From positions 3,807,778 to 3,869,777 of the forward strand of contig RPFO01000072.1 of NCBI GenBank assembly GCA_009746045.1: 62,000 bases of DNA, read 5' to 3'. Below are positions 9,503 through 21,488 of the stretch, piece by piece. Position 1 is the first letter of the stretch, and the number at the start of each line of letters is the position of its first letter. Position numbers and translations under genes: made by a program. This DNA is from Mesostigma viride. Its lineage: Eukaryota > Streptophyta > Mesostigmatophyceae > Mesostigmatales > Mesostigmataceae. The notes beneath the pieces were generated by a model, which saw only the letters and a program-made list of their open reading frames with translations, made no database searches and was not told the DNA's origin.

Positions 9503-12500
9503 CTGCATGGCAGTCCAAAGAAGAGAGAGGGAGTGAATGCAGTGTTCAAACTGAGCTGCCCAGGACCACTAGGTCGTCCAGCAACATCTGGATGTAGTTC
9601 ATGGCAGGCTTACCTAGCTTCCTGGGAATGCCCTTGGGGCCAGGCCAGGTCAGGATATGCCGCCCTGGTTGGCCAAGCCGCTGGGGGCCGGCCAGACCAA
9701 GGGCGGTGTCGACCTGGCTGGTGCGAGCAAGATGTCCTACAAATGCTATCGACTACGCTGCCTAATCTCGTCCGAAATACGAGGCATACCCTGATACAAA
9801 GACTCTAATGACCTACGCTGATAAAACCCTACATTCAGGACCTGTCGGAGCATCCGGTAAACCGTGCCGTCTAGCTTAGCCGCCAGTGTGTGACCCGTGA
9901 GTGTCCATGCCTCGGCGCCATACGTAAGCACCATGAGGACGAGGACCTTGAAGAGCATGCGCTTACGGTGCTCACCCAGGCCTGCCCTTCGAGCGCAAGT
10001 AGGTGGTACGTGAGCGAACGGAGCCGGGCCCAGGCCAGGCTGATGCGGATGTCCACATCGTCGGCGATGTCGGGGAGCATGCTCCCTAACAGTTTGAAGC
10101 GGTCACGAAACGGGACCTCCGTCCCGTCGAGCAGGCGCGGCAGCGGCGGGCGACATGGAGGCCCCAATCACCATCGCCTCAGTTTTGACACTAATCTCCA
10201 ACCCCACCGCCCTCGCCTCCAAGCCCAGACAGTCCAGCCAGGTCTGAATGTGCTCGGGGCGCGCGACTATGAGGGTGGCCGGTGTCATCCGCATAAATTT
10301 GGTCGGCCAGGCGGTAGCCAGTGCCACCCCCGGCCACCGTTCTCGCGCTCGTTAAGAATGTCCAAGCCGGGCTCGAACCCCTCATTAAGAGCAGTAAAGC
10401 GCGCGCACGTGCCCGGCACATGACGTGATCCACGACAATATTGAACAGATATGGGGACAGGACACAACCTTGGGCCACACCCCGTGGTGAAGGGGGATTA
10501 TGGTGGGGTGGTGCCTTCCGCAGTCCGCACTATACTGCCTGTGAGCCCCCATACAGTCGACGAATGGCAGCAATAAACGCTGGTGGTACCCGATCCAGAG
10601 CTAGGATGGCCCATTAACTCTTAAACCGTTCTCGCGCCGTTTTTCGTGGTACCAGTTGAAGTCCTACCACTCTAACGGACTGAGTTTGTGCGCCTACCAG
10701 GCGCCGCGCCAATAATAATTTAACGGTCAAACCTGGGGGATCGAAAGATCTAGACGTCAGCTTTCCGTAGAGCACTTCAGACCGTACTTTGGACACCTGG
10801 CCAGGGAGATATGCTTGAGCAAAGTTAGGGGGGTACCATGGTCCAACGGGACCGACGTGCAGGAAAAATATTGACGCGCACGGCTATGGCGGTGCAAAGA
10901 ACTGACTGGTACGAGAGAATGGCTTGACGTATTGGACTCAAATTTTGTAGGCATGATTCTTAGATCCTAAAAATTGAATATCCCTAGCCATGGAAGGTTC
11001 GGAGGTACGTAGATGGGTCTCGGGGTGCTGGTCGGCGCAGCAAATGACGTTAGCGGCCAGGCAGTGATGGTGCGAGTGCTGCATGTTGCTAGGCCGAATT
11101 TTCCCAGACATCTGCGCATCGATCAATTTAGTACGTTGTTCCCAACAAGATTGATTAGCATTGGCAGCCAGTAAAGGCTCGAGGCTACGTCCATTACTCT
11201 GGCGTGCTGGCTCGCGCAAGAAAGGTAATCTGCTGTACCGACCTGGTACGTTCTAGCCTCCAAGCGTGTTCTATTAGCCGTATATAGTTGTATTATCGTT
11301 TAAAGCTAATATCAGAGTTATCACCGAGGGGTTGTGATTGTCTTTTTGTTGTTTTGCTGCCTCTACGCATCGGCTTGTCATGGTTGGGGAATACCATCAG
11401 GTCAAGCAGATTTTGGACCATGTTTGGTCACCGTTAGCTGATGCTGCAACGGAAATAGCGAGGTAACGATTGTTATCGGTCACTAATATGGTAACGTTGA
11501 TTACCCAATGCTTTTCCTTGGTCAAGCACCCCGAGACAAGTTCTTTTCTGACCAGTGTTAGGCGTGGCTTCTTGTTTTGCTGGCCAACGCCCACCTTCTT
11601 GTTTTGCATCCATTGCATGTGAAAATCGTGGAGATACCCATAACCTGTTTGCATGGGAGCATTATACCAACTTATTCCTATTGTTTTATTCATTGTTTCC
11701 AAGAACATAGAGGTGTTTTGTCGTTCATTGGGTGTGTTAGTGATGTAGCTCCTTGCCACCCTTTGTACGCGCGCTTTAGGCCTTGATATGAGCCTTACAC
11801 CTATTGTATAGCATGAGCTTGTGTCTTATATGCTGGACATGGTGTTGGCATTGCTTTTGTGGCCATCTAGTTGTTGTTTTGTGCCACTTTGGGATAGGAA
11901 ACCTATACGGCAGTTCTAGCAACCGTCCCAAAATAGCTTGCACCGTTATAACGGTCTGAGCTATTTTGGGCTGTTTGCTAGATAGCATGTGCAGTTCTGT
12001 GACATTTCATGCTGTGAATGCATTGATGGCATGCCTGTGATTCTAATAAACTGCCTTTAAAAGGCCAGGGCCACCTGATTTGTGTAAATGGTCTATAATG
12101 CATTATATATGTCTCCAACCCCATGTGCACCGTACCCCCCTGGGGGGGGTGCTATTTATAGCATGCATGGGGCATAGATATGTGACCAACCAAATTTCCC
12201 AAACATTATTTGATATAAAAGCATGCTTGGTTCCAAGGGTGGGCCAGAAAATGTTATTTGGCTAGTTACTCTCAGGCGCACAAAGATACCCAAACTCAGT
12301 CCGTTTCGGTGGTTCCAGTCCAGACGGTTGAAGAGTTAAGAGCCTCCCAGAGGACCGTGTCAAAGGCCTTGATATCAGTCGACAAAAATGAAGACCAGCG
12401 GCAGACCATCACCTAGGGCAAAGGCGACGCACCTCCTCCATCACCCGGCGCGCGACAAATACAGCCATGACAGTGTTAACACGACCACAACGGAAACCCA

Positions 12501-13430
12501 TCTGAGACTCACCCAGGTGTGGGTCCAGCGCGGCGCGGAGCCTGTGCAGCATCATGCATACGCATGAAGACCTTCAGCGCGGCGCTCTGGAGGCAGACAC
12601 CCCGATAGTTACCGGGGTCAGCAGCAGAGCCCTTCTTGTACAGCATGACTCGCATGGGGCCCCGTCAGTCCACTCAGCAGGCGGAGGCTCATCTGAGAGC
12701 AGGACACGGTTGCAGAACGCCAGCAGAAGATCCTGCACCGCCGGGTCAGGGGTCTTCAGCAGCTCAGCAGAAAGATGGTCGGCATGCACCGACCGCCGCG
12801 TTGTACCGCACCTGCGAGCAAGGGCGCCGTCCAATTCCTTCAAAGTGAAGGGGTGGACGACGTGGTTGGCCCGGCCTGGCAAGGCAGCCCTCCTGCAAGG
12901 CGGGGACTTGGTATAGTCCGCGGCCGAGGAGGGGGGCGCCGGCGGGCGGCGGGGGGGGGTCCTGCATCACCAAGGCCCGGGCCGGGCCGTCTCGGGAGTG
13001 AAGCGGCGGGGCCGGGGGGGGGAGGCGCGAGCCCCACCTGTCAAGGAAACATTGTGGGCGGCAACCAGCAGTCAAGCAGGGCTGACCGGCGCGCGTGCGC
13101 CGTCCCCCGTGTGCTCCACCGGGGTGCGCTGCCGCCGGCCGCCGAGCCGGTCGACCGAGGTGGTACCACATGTCCTTGCCCTGTTTGCGAGCTTTGCAGG
13201 CCTTGGCATCTGCGATGCACTGGGCCGCCTCGATCTGCGTCCTGAGCATGCATGCTCGTAGGCCTCCACAAGGGCGGCCTTGAGCACCAGTTTCTGCAAC
13301 GGGTCCCGGTTACGCTTGAGGCGGTGCCCGGCGGCCAAGACCTTGGGGTCCTGGCGGGGCCGGGGCAGCGGCGGGGCATGACCGGCAGGTGCCGGGCCGC
13401 GCCAGAAACGGGGCGCGGGCAGCAAAATTA
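9503..13430 (-). pseudogene. RTE-like LINE A, decayed, split by DNA element
   Basis: Read on the minus strand, this is a non-LTR retrotransposon ORF2. From 13,430 down come a linker region, an RT N-terminal part (HPFTLKELDGALARR, SVHADHLSAELL), KKGSAADPGNYRGVCLQSAA, and a palm motif near 12,390. After an insertion, LALDRVPPAFIAAIRRLYGG leads into AQGCVLSPYLFNIVVDHVM, the catalytic YADD near 10,300, and the C-terminal VLTYGAEAWTLT to ISDEIRQR region. Several frameshifts and stops are present. The apurinic endonuclease and the 3' tail are missing; the copy ends inside the LWTAMQ motif. The family appears RTE-like because other copies end in short microsatellite tails. A TTAA element occupies 10,618-12,335. 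Confidence 0.85.
10618..12335. mobile_element. 1.72-kb TTAA-flanked DNA element (copy E2)
   Basis: TTAA lies on both sides (10,614-10,617 and 12,336-12,339). The ends are imperfect inverted repeats: CTCTTAAACCGT against CTCTTCAACCGT. A second inverted match, AACGGACTGAGTTTG, lies slightly further in on each side. TTAA target duplications are the hallmark of the piggyBac superfamily, which is the best but unproven assignment. No transposase frame is visible. The segment 12,040-12,190 (AATAAACTGCCTTT, CCCCCTGGGGGGGGT) is clearly related to 35,780-35,940 inside element E3. Confidence 0.8.
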
Positions 13431-13635
13431 AGCCCGCGAAAATGACACATTTCCATCTTCATTCATATTCATCATCCTGAACGACTCTAAAACGCGGACA
13501 AGATAACGGCAGGCTTGAGCTAGCTACCATGGTCCGGATTCTGGCCCGATTTCTGGCCTGCGCTGGTTGTCTCCTCATGATAAGACGAGCAATAATAAAT
13601 AAAGATCGACAAAGTAAAGAGTCCTGTCATGCAAA
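13431..13635. other. Short spacer with repeat fragment
   Basis: About 30 bp at 13,544-13,575 (GGCCTGCGCTGGTTGTCTCCT) recurs inverted near 33,043-33,070, at the head of a SINE-like repeat. No gene is seen. Confidence 0.4.
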
Positions 13636-13980
13636 GTAAAGAGACCTGTCACGAACTACATCCAGAGTGTTGCTGGACGACCTTAGTAGTGGTCCCAGCC
13701 CAGTTTGAACACCGCATCCACTTTCAATTTGGACTGCCATGCAGAACAAGACGCGGTGGCACTGAAGGTTGTCAAGGCTCACACGCCAGCCCCGGCTGTG
13801 GGCAAGCCACCTCCCCCCAAGAGGAGGCGGCGTTTTGATGAGTAGTGTAGTTAGGATTTTTCTAGACTAGATAGCTTAGAGTTAGGTTAGTTCGATTACG
13901 CGGCTCCTTCCACTCCACCCATCCATCAAGCAATATGTGCCACATGATCTCCCAACGTAGGCATGTTATAAAAAAAGTAA
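13636..13980 (+). pseudogene. LINE A 3' end, 5'-truncated
   Basis: Plus-strand fragment matching the LINE A C-terminus (VVPAQFEHRIH, GLPCRTRRGG, and the GKPPPPKRRRRFDE-like end in shifted frames). It runs on through the family 3' UTR (TTAGGATTTTTCTAGACTAG) to the terminal hairpin CTCCCAACGTAGG and GCATGTTATAA. Such short 3' fragments are typical products of incomplete target-primed reverse transcription. Confidence 0.8.
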
Positions 13981-14138
13981 AGAGTAGTAATAATAACAAA
14001 AACAAAAATGGAGTAAAGGAAAGGTCATTGCTGGGATCATGATCGATGTGGTGAGGCACAGGCGATGTACGTGGAGTATGGGCCAGTCCTGAGTTCGATT
14101 TTTCAGCGCGCCCATGGTGCCCGCACTGGCAGCTACTA

Positions 14139-14996
14139 TAATTAATTAATTAATTAATTAATTAATTAATTAGACTCGTGCTCCCGTTGGGGAGTCACGG
14201 AGCATTAACCCCGATGGATGGATGGATGGGTGCAAACAGTCCTACCGGTCTAATCTATCTACATTGGCTACATACTACATCTATCGAACAGCATTCTAAC
14301 TACAACATCTATCTAGGCAGCCGCACGCTGCCCTAGGGGAGCTATCTGGCGTGCCTCCCATGGGATTGCACACGCGGGCGCTTCCCCACTGGGGGGGGCT
14401 CGTTGTCCTCTATGACCTGGGCCCACTTGGCCTTGTCCATCATCTTCTTCCAAATCACGGAGAGGCCTAGGCCCCCCATGTCCTCTACTAGCTGTTCTTT
14501 GAAGGTGCGGGCCTTGCGGCGTCTTTAACATCACTGGGCCCAGCCCACGTCACTGAGGAGGTGCCGGCCAGGCTGGGCTGGTCGCAGTCCTGCGGGGGGG
14601 CCACGTGAGGTGTCTACCTGGTTGGTGCGAGCTAGCTAGGTGCCCTACTAGCTGCAGGCGTCGTTGCTTAATGGTGCTGGTGATATAGGGCATGCCCTGG
14701 TACAGGTCCTCATTGCGGACATGAGCAGCATATCCTACTCTGAAAATGGAACGCAGCATGCTGGTGACCGCGCTGTCCAGCTTGCGGGCCAGGTCGGCGG
14801 TGAGGGTCCACGTCACGGCTCCATACGTGAGAACAGGAAGCACGAGGACCTTGAACAGGTCCTGCTTCTCGATCTTGCCCAGGGGCTTGCGCATGCACAG
14901 GGCCCGGTACTGGCGTAAAGCGTGCCAGGCGAGGGAGATGCGATGGTCCACATCAACCTCGCAGCTGGGGAGCAGGCTGCCCAGCAGCGGTCCCAA
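14139..14996 (-). pseudogene. LINE B 3' half
   Basis: On the minus strand this reads LLGSLLPSCEVDVDHRISLA, VLTYGAVTWTLTADLARKLD, SMLRSIFRVGY and ITSTIKQRRLQLVGHLA, the ORF2 C-terminal region of an RTE-like LINE. A 3' UTR follows, containing a GGAT run, the hairpin GTGACTCCCCAACGGGAGCAC and a (TTAA)n tail ending near 14,139. Its N-terminal side stops abruptly at 14,996 where the CACTA-type element begins. The matching 5' half resumes at 43,941 on the same strand. Confidence 0.85.
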
Positions 14997-15127
14997 CACT
15001 ATACTTTTCGTCCGAGGGTGGTAAAAAGCATCCGAGGCGTAAATTTCCAGGTAAATAGGTGTACGTTTATTCCAAATATAGCCAATAGGTAATCCCTGCT
15101 AAGCCTAGGGTATCAAGATGTCAGTGG

Positions 15128-16265
15128 CTAAAACGGAGCCTTACTAGACCACGGAAGCCACTGGACTTCTAATGGGTTGTCATTGGGCATGTGGGTAAAG
15201 ATCCTGTTTTTGCCCATGAGGTCATGAAAGATCTCAAGTGGGCTGGGCTTATCCTGGTCCGCGCCAGGGTCCCAGATTTTGTTTTGTTCATTTGCAACCA
15301 TCCAGTAGCGTCGCATGCCGGAGTTCCATAGGTAAATGAAGCGTGAGAGAACCCCAGCTTTGTCGAAAACTGTGCGCCTATTGAACACCACATCGTTTCG
15401 CACCGTCCAGATTGTATATAACATGCATGTGCGGAGCCATATCCACGCTTGTTGTGAAAAGGTGAGCTCAAGGCCAGGGGTGCCAGTGATGCCAAAGATA
15501 ATGAGCGGGTAGACACCGGTATGATAGGCTCAGACGTCCAGGCTGCCCATAAACCAATCAACCAGGTCCAAACTCCCTGGAGGTTACACCATAAAAATCG
15601 GTGTTCCACAGTTTCAGTGGGGTTGGTACATAAACATGTAGCAGGGTGTTGAAATCGCCGGTGGAGGATCTCCCCACCCCGATGGACCGGTGCATCAAGA
15701 GGTGTTGTACGTCGGTCGCGCGGCGATCAATCAGCGGGTGGTCAGCGGCGAGGGTGATGTTGCGGACCCAGGTGTGGCCAGGCCACTCAGTAGCGCCCCA
15801 GCGTGTCCGTCCGGGGTGGAATTGATGGTTTTTATGCAAGAGCATTGTGTAGCCCCACTCTGCCGTGTACTCGTAAAGGCCTTTTACAGTTCTGCTGTCA
15901 CCCTGATTTAGCACCCAGCCAAATTCCACTGGATCCAATGACAACATGTCCAGGCGGGTTGATCCCACATGTAGCCAAATAATAGCAGCGTCTGGAAGGT
16001 TGGGGTTGGGTTGGTATACACATGATTGTTCAAGGGACCAAGGTACAACCCGAATCCGGTGGCATAGCTGGGTGGGGAGGAACACCACTGCAGTTGTAAG
16101 TTGAGCCAGACAGCCATTGTGGCCGCTCAGCGGCGCCAGTAGTTGAACGTGCAGGGTTCCAAGGGGGAGTTCTGCGATCACCTTCCCCGAGCATGTTGCG
16201 GTCGTGCTGTATGGACAAAAGCAGCACCATTCACCAGCTTTATAGGGGGCACGGGGAGAAGTCAT
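15128..16265 (-). pseudogene. L1 ORF2 C-terminal region
   Basis: Continues the RT frame after frame breaks near 16,265 and 15,600. It reads TVKGLYEYTAEWGYTMLLHK, RTRWGATEWPGHTWVRNITL and RATDVQHLLMHR, then VEHRFLWCNLQGVWTWLIGL and finally LYTIWTVRNDVVFNRRTVFD, ending in a stop at 15,128. This matches the zinc-binding RVT-associated region and the W-x2-RND segment found after RT in plant-type L1 elements. Function: retrotransposition in cis; the breaks make this copy inactive. Confidence 0.75.
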
Positions 16266-18325
16266 GAGTGTGTGCCAGCGGGGGGTATGGCTTGTACTAG
16301 CGCGGCCCAGGCAGCATAAGTAGGCATATTGGGGACCCAGGCAGCCAGTTCGTTATATGTTAAGAGGCGGTAGCAGTCACCGTGGAGAATATACAGGTGG
16401 AGAATAGTGGTTACAGGGTGGGGGGATGTTATGAAGCCTTCATAGGGGTTAGGGCCACTTAAGCATCCAAAGGGGCGATTAAGGGGGTTGAGGTATATAT
16501 CATTAAAGAATAGGGGTTGGCGTGCAACTTCCTCACGTAGTGTGGGGAATAGTAGGCGGTCGGGTTTAAGTGCCATAAAGCCTTGCCATATACGAGCCCA
16601 GTACCAAGGAAGACCTCTGGTGAGCTTCGGGGAGGGGAGGCGAGCAGTAAGCAGTGCGGCTCCAGAGTGCCAGGAAATACCATTGGAGTGATGAGTAAGA
16701 CGTGAGAGGGTTACACGTGCCAGAAGACATCCAGGGTGGGTGTTGACACCAATGTGGGCAGAGATAACTTGTTTGGCATACACAGACCATAAACGCCATT
16801 GCATATTGTGTAAGCCTAGTCCTCCAAGAGGCCACGGCATAAAAGACATTGACTCTCTGATCCATCCGTGTACCTGGCGGCTGAGATCGCTCGATTTTTT
16901 CCAAACAAAGTTATGCCCCAGTCGTTGAATAAGAGACACGGTGTGTTCATCCGGTGGGTGGGCCTGACCGAAGTACAGCAGCTTGGAGAACAGCAGCTGG
17001 TTCGTAACGAGGACCTTGCCCCGGAGGCTGAGGCGGTGTACGCCAGCCCAGCGGTTGGCCACCTGTTGTACACCAGTAAGTTTGCCCAGTTGTTGTGATT
17101 CGTCGTATAAAAAGGTTTTGACTTCCAATAACCTCCCTTCGGCTGTCCGACCGATAGGGCAGTTATGCAAAAGGTGGTATCCTCCTGGCGGGACCCATGT
17201 CACCGCCAGGTTAGTAGGTTGGAGAGTCGGGTTGGTTGTTCTGCCAATATGCAAGCCCGTGGACTTTTGCACGTTGCAGCGTTGTTGGGAGGCGGTACAG
17301 TATGTAGATATGTTGTCAAGCACAGCATCAACATCACGCAGGGAGGTGCAAATGTTAGTAGTGTCATCGGCGTAAGCAGTTTGAAACAGACCACGCGTGT
17401 GGTGAGGGAGGGGGTAGCCTTGAATACGGCTGTCCTGTTGATGAAGAAAGAAGAGGCCAGCGTGAGCGAGCAGAAAGAGAAGGGGAGAGAGACAGTCGCC
17501 TTGTGGGAGAGAGCGTGTGCTATGGCCTATGTGGGATTTATGTCCATTAATTAGTAGGTGCCAAGTGAGGGATTTGATCATGCCTAGACTGACCTTAATA
17601 AGTTTAGGTCCAAATCCAAGCCCGTGTAGTATAGCCTCGAGGTATTTCCAACATATGCGGTCGAATGCCTTTTCAAAATCCCAAAATAAAATAAGACCTA
17701 TAATATTGTTGCGCCATGCGTCATCAACAATGTCCATGATCATGGTGATGCTGTCGCTGATGTGTAGGTTGGACCTGAATCCAACTTGTTCCGGGCCGAT
17801 CAGATTATCTAGTACACTGTAGAAACGGCGTTGCAAGAGTTTGCTGGCTAGTTTGTAAGGGACTGTGAGCATGCGAATGGGTCTATAATTTTTCCAACTT
17901 GTTTTATCCCCTTTTTTGTGTAAGAGGATGAGGATTGTTTCCGACCACTGGCCCACAACAGTTTCGGTGTTCCAGATTTCCAGGATGCATTGGTATAGAT
18001 CCCTGCCTATGAGGGGCCAGAACGTTTTAAAAAACTCTACTGGAAGGCCATCTGCACCAGGTGCGCTACCGGTTTTGAGATGTTGGAGTGCTAGAGATGT
18101 TTCTTCCATAGTGGGGCTGGCGTCTAGTAGAGCTTGTTGTGACGGAGAGAGGCGGTGGGGAATTGCATCGAGGATTTTTTGTGTGGCTGTATTTGCAGAC
18201 GGGTCGGGTTCTGTTCGGAACAGGGTGGAGAAAAAAGCATGTCCAGATTGTAGGATGTCTTGGGGGGTGGTATGGGTGCCAGTCTCGTCTGTAATTTCTG
18301 TGATGGTGGTTTGTGAGCGCGGGGT
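16262..18325 (-). pseudogene. L1 ORF2 reverse transcriptase domain
   Basis: Frame open for 615 residues from 18,109, and extendable upstream to about 18,325 (ILQSGHAFFSTLFRTEPDPS). RT motifs in order: GADGLPVEFFKTFW; KNYRPIRMLTVPYKLASKLL; VGFRSNLHISDSI; FWDFEKAFDRI with the first catalytic Asp; SLPQGDCLSPLLF; and TAYADDTT with the catalytic Asp pair. The length and motif set fit an L1-clade RT. The enzyme copies its own mRNA at a nicked genomic target. Confidence 0.9.
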
Positions 18326-19527
18326 GGGATAAATGCAAAGAATTCCTTATTCATTCGTTCACCCTTGACATGCCACCATGTATTTTCCACATCTAGGGCT
18401 TCTGCGTGGCGTTCAAGGCGTAGCTTATCCATCTCAGTCTGGCACAGTTGCAGTCGTGTTAACTCGTGCGGGGCTAGGCGGGGTTTGGATTGCAACATAG
18501 TAATAACGCGTTTGTAGTAATTGTAGTCTTTGCCTTTTATGCGGCGTTGTTCTAGATCGTAGGCCTTAGAGGAGTCAAGGATGTGCGAGAGGCATGCTTG
18601 CATCCAGAGAGTAGTGCTTGGGTATTCTACTTGCTTGGTTTTCCAGTCCCGCCATTGTTCTCGGACTAGGGAGCGAAAGGCGGGGTCAGCCAGCAGCTTT
18701 TTATTGAGGCGAGGGACGCCTGGTCCTCTGGGGGGGCTGGAGTGATACACCATGGTGAGAAGGCAGGGGTAGTGATCAGAAAAAACTGTGGAGCGTATGA
18801 CCTCTGCGTGACAAATGAGGGATGCCCAAAAAGGTGACATAAATATGTAGTCTAGACGGCTAGTGATGCGGGTGCCCTGACGAGTGGACTCTCGAGTGTG
18901 CAGATGGTCGCGAGGTTTGATAACATCCTGTAGTGAGAGGCGTGTGAGGTGGTTGGCTAACGAGGTCGTCTCAAGCCCAAGGCCATGGTCTAGGTCAACA
19001 TTAAAGTCACCCATTAGTATGACCTCATGAGATTGGTCCAGGAGGGGGGCAACCATAGCAAACAAATCATCAAAAAATTTTATACGGTCAGAGTGTTCGT
19101 TGGGGGCATATACCGATATAATATAGCCAGTCTTACCGCCCCAGGAGATGCATTGCCGGGTCCAGCGACCCTGCCATGTGTTGGGAGCAGTATCTGTGTG
19201 CTGGGCCCATGGGTGCAGTTGAACATGAGGGTGTGGCGGACGTCGATATTGTAGCAATGCAGTGCCTCCACTAGTCCCCCGTGCCCATGCCCATCTGCGT
19301 TCCATGTCTGGGGTGCGTCTTGTAAAGGATTGTAGCGCTTTGGCGTCTATTCCAGGAAATTTATGTTCTTGTAGGCCTACCCAGATTTCATGAGATGGGC
19401 CGACATAGGGTTGGGTGATACTGGCTAGTTGTGCCTGGAGCGCAGATATTTTAGACTGTCCCTGGGTGCGAACACCATAAGTATTTAAACCCTGAACGTT
19501 CCAAGATATTATAGTAAGTTGACTCAT
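18325..19527 (-). pseudogene. L1 ORF2 apurinic-like endonuclease domain
   Basis: Starts with ATG at 19,527 as MSQLTIISWNVQGLN, the usual N-terminus of L1 endonucleases. Conserved APE elements follow: GLQEHKF (catalytic Glu region), ISVYAPN, MGDFNVDLDHG, SRLDYIFMS and the terminal FSDHYPCL with the catalytic Asp-His. The frame runs to 18,124, but the native frame passes to the RT frame near 18,320-18,330, where one indel separates the two domains. The nuclease nicks target DNA to prime reverse transcription. Confidence 0.9.
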
Positions 19528-19579
19528 AAGTTAGTAGAAGGGGAGAGAATGCAGAAGGATGCGAGCGTTGGCGTACCTC

Positions 19580-19905
19580 TCATGCCTTGGAAGACGACGC
19601 ACGCGCCCGCTTGGTTGCGTCGGCTGTGGTGACCGTTGGCTGCGCCCGTTTGGCCGAGGGGTCGTCCTGCGCTGTCGCTTCCTCGATAGAGCCAGTTGAG
19701 GAGGGCATCATGTCGAGATCATGGGGTAGGACCGGCAGCCGTGCCGCCGGAACAGGTATGACAACGAGGACAACAGGAGCAATAAAGAGTTAGATAGCGA
19801 AAAAAGGTGTCCCATTCCAGGGGTTATGCTGGGGGGAAGCCTGCATTGCACCATCCGTGACTGCAATGTCAGGTTGGGTCTGTATCGGGTGTCATGGTGA
19901 CTTCC
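19580..19905 (-). pseudogene. L1 5' region (possible ORF1), 3' part
   Basis: Minus-strand frame reading GSHHDTRYRPNLTLQSRMVQ and then a hydrophobic stretch. A second frame, SSTGSIEEATAQDDPSAKRA, ends about 50 bp before the ORF2 start. The first frame is continuous with 28,918-28,691 once the MULE and one 10-bp duplication are removed. No ORF1 domain is recognised, so this may be an untranslated leader. Confidence 0.45.
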
Positions 19906-20114
19906 GGTATTTCTTATTCCGGGGCCCAATGGCCGGCGCCGCGCCAGACTCGCCCGCCTTTGGGCTTTGGGCGTCTTGGAATTGGGCTTTGGGCGTCTTG
20001 GAAGTTGGCTTTGGGCGTTTGCGCTTTTGGATTTCTACACTACACTGGTACTACGTAAAAAAGCACAGACTGGTGCAGCGTAACATCCATACAACGTAAA
20101 ATTACCGCCGCACA
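19906..20114 (+). repeat. MULE left terminal inverted repeat
   Basis: Matches the complement of 28,467-28,680 with a few substitutions and small indels, ending at TAAAATTACCGCCGCACA. It contains three near-repeats of TTGGGCTTTGGGCGTCTTGG. Confidence 0.92.
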
Positions 20115-21488
20115 TGAGGCCGGCAGCAATAAACTGGCAGCCAGCAAGAACCGGACAATGGCGTCGGTTGCTGGTATTTCACTTACACTTCACAGACTGC
20201 TTTGGAGTTTTGAGCATTTCCAGGCTAACCGAACTTAACATATTACCACATACAGCCTAGGAGGCTCCGGCGTAGTTCTTAAGCAGGAGCGTCCCGGCCG
20301 TTTCCAATGGCGCATGATGCATTCAAGCACCATGTGGCTTTTATCTCGACATTATTGCTCATCGTGTCTACATCTTTCGGCGTGCGGGCTAGCACTGACA
20401 CGAGTGCGCAAGGCGGTTCTGATCGTGGGACTTCAATCAAGATCTTACGTAAGCTAATTTTTGTACACAAGCGAGGTTCCGAATGATCCAAGGGACCCGG
20501 CCCCTCATTATTCGGCCGCGGGTTCTTCTTATGCATGATGCTGCTGTGGATTGTCCGTGCCGGTAGTCTCTGTTCTACAGTAATGACGCGAATCCGCGTT
20601 GTGCTTGATCATGTAGTCAGCCCTTCGTGTTCATTACCTGTAAACGTTGATTGTTTCTTGACGCTTCTGAATGAAGAGTGTTAGAATGGAAGTATGGATT
20701 ACATACCTAATTATGGGCACCCTTCCTTTATAATTACCTCGTTTAATTTGATACATCCTTTCCCCTATGCGTGTACGAGCTGGTAATCTTTTTCGCCTGC
20801 CTTACCCAGCTTTGTTTTGACGGCGAAATGGCCGCCAAAAGTTATAGGGTATCTTGTTACGGTATTCCCCCGATATTTCCTTCTGAAGTTACCTCGGTAT
20901 CATGGCCGCGCGGCTGGCCGGCCCACACCTGCGTACCACTTTTACTCTCTAGAGTAGGTCTTTCACGTACCCCACGTCAATGTTTACATATCATATCGGA
21001 TTGTATATCTCAGAATTAAACTAAGCATGCATTGTGCGCACAATGCATATGTGCACCCGCCATGCGAAGGGCGCCTGCAGTACAATTTGCCGGCAATACG
21101 TGATCTCATCATGATCGTGATAAAAGAATGTCGTCTCTATTCAATATTAATTAGTAACATTGTATGATAAGGTTTGAAAGATAACCATGCCGGAGCGCTG
21201 AAGATAACGAGGGAATTACTAGGTAACCTACTTGCATTTATCTGAGCTGGCTGGGTACCAGATGACATCATGTATATAATGGCCTCGCTGCAAGATTGTG
21301 TACGGCCCCAATATTGGAGCCCTGCCGCCTCTTGAGGAAAAAAAGACAGCTGAATGCGAGATCACCCTGCATGCTCAACTGTTTCACAACCTCAAGACGT
21401 GCTCATGGAGCAATACTACCATCAGCAAATCCTAACATACATACTAGACATGTGCCAAACATGAATTTTTTTCTGCTGCACGCACAGG
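20115..21488. other. MULE interior, no clear gene
   Basis: Mixed-composition sequence. A TATATAA box-like motif lies near 21,272-21,278, about 200 bp before the first exon-like block. No recognised coding region. Confidence 0.4.
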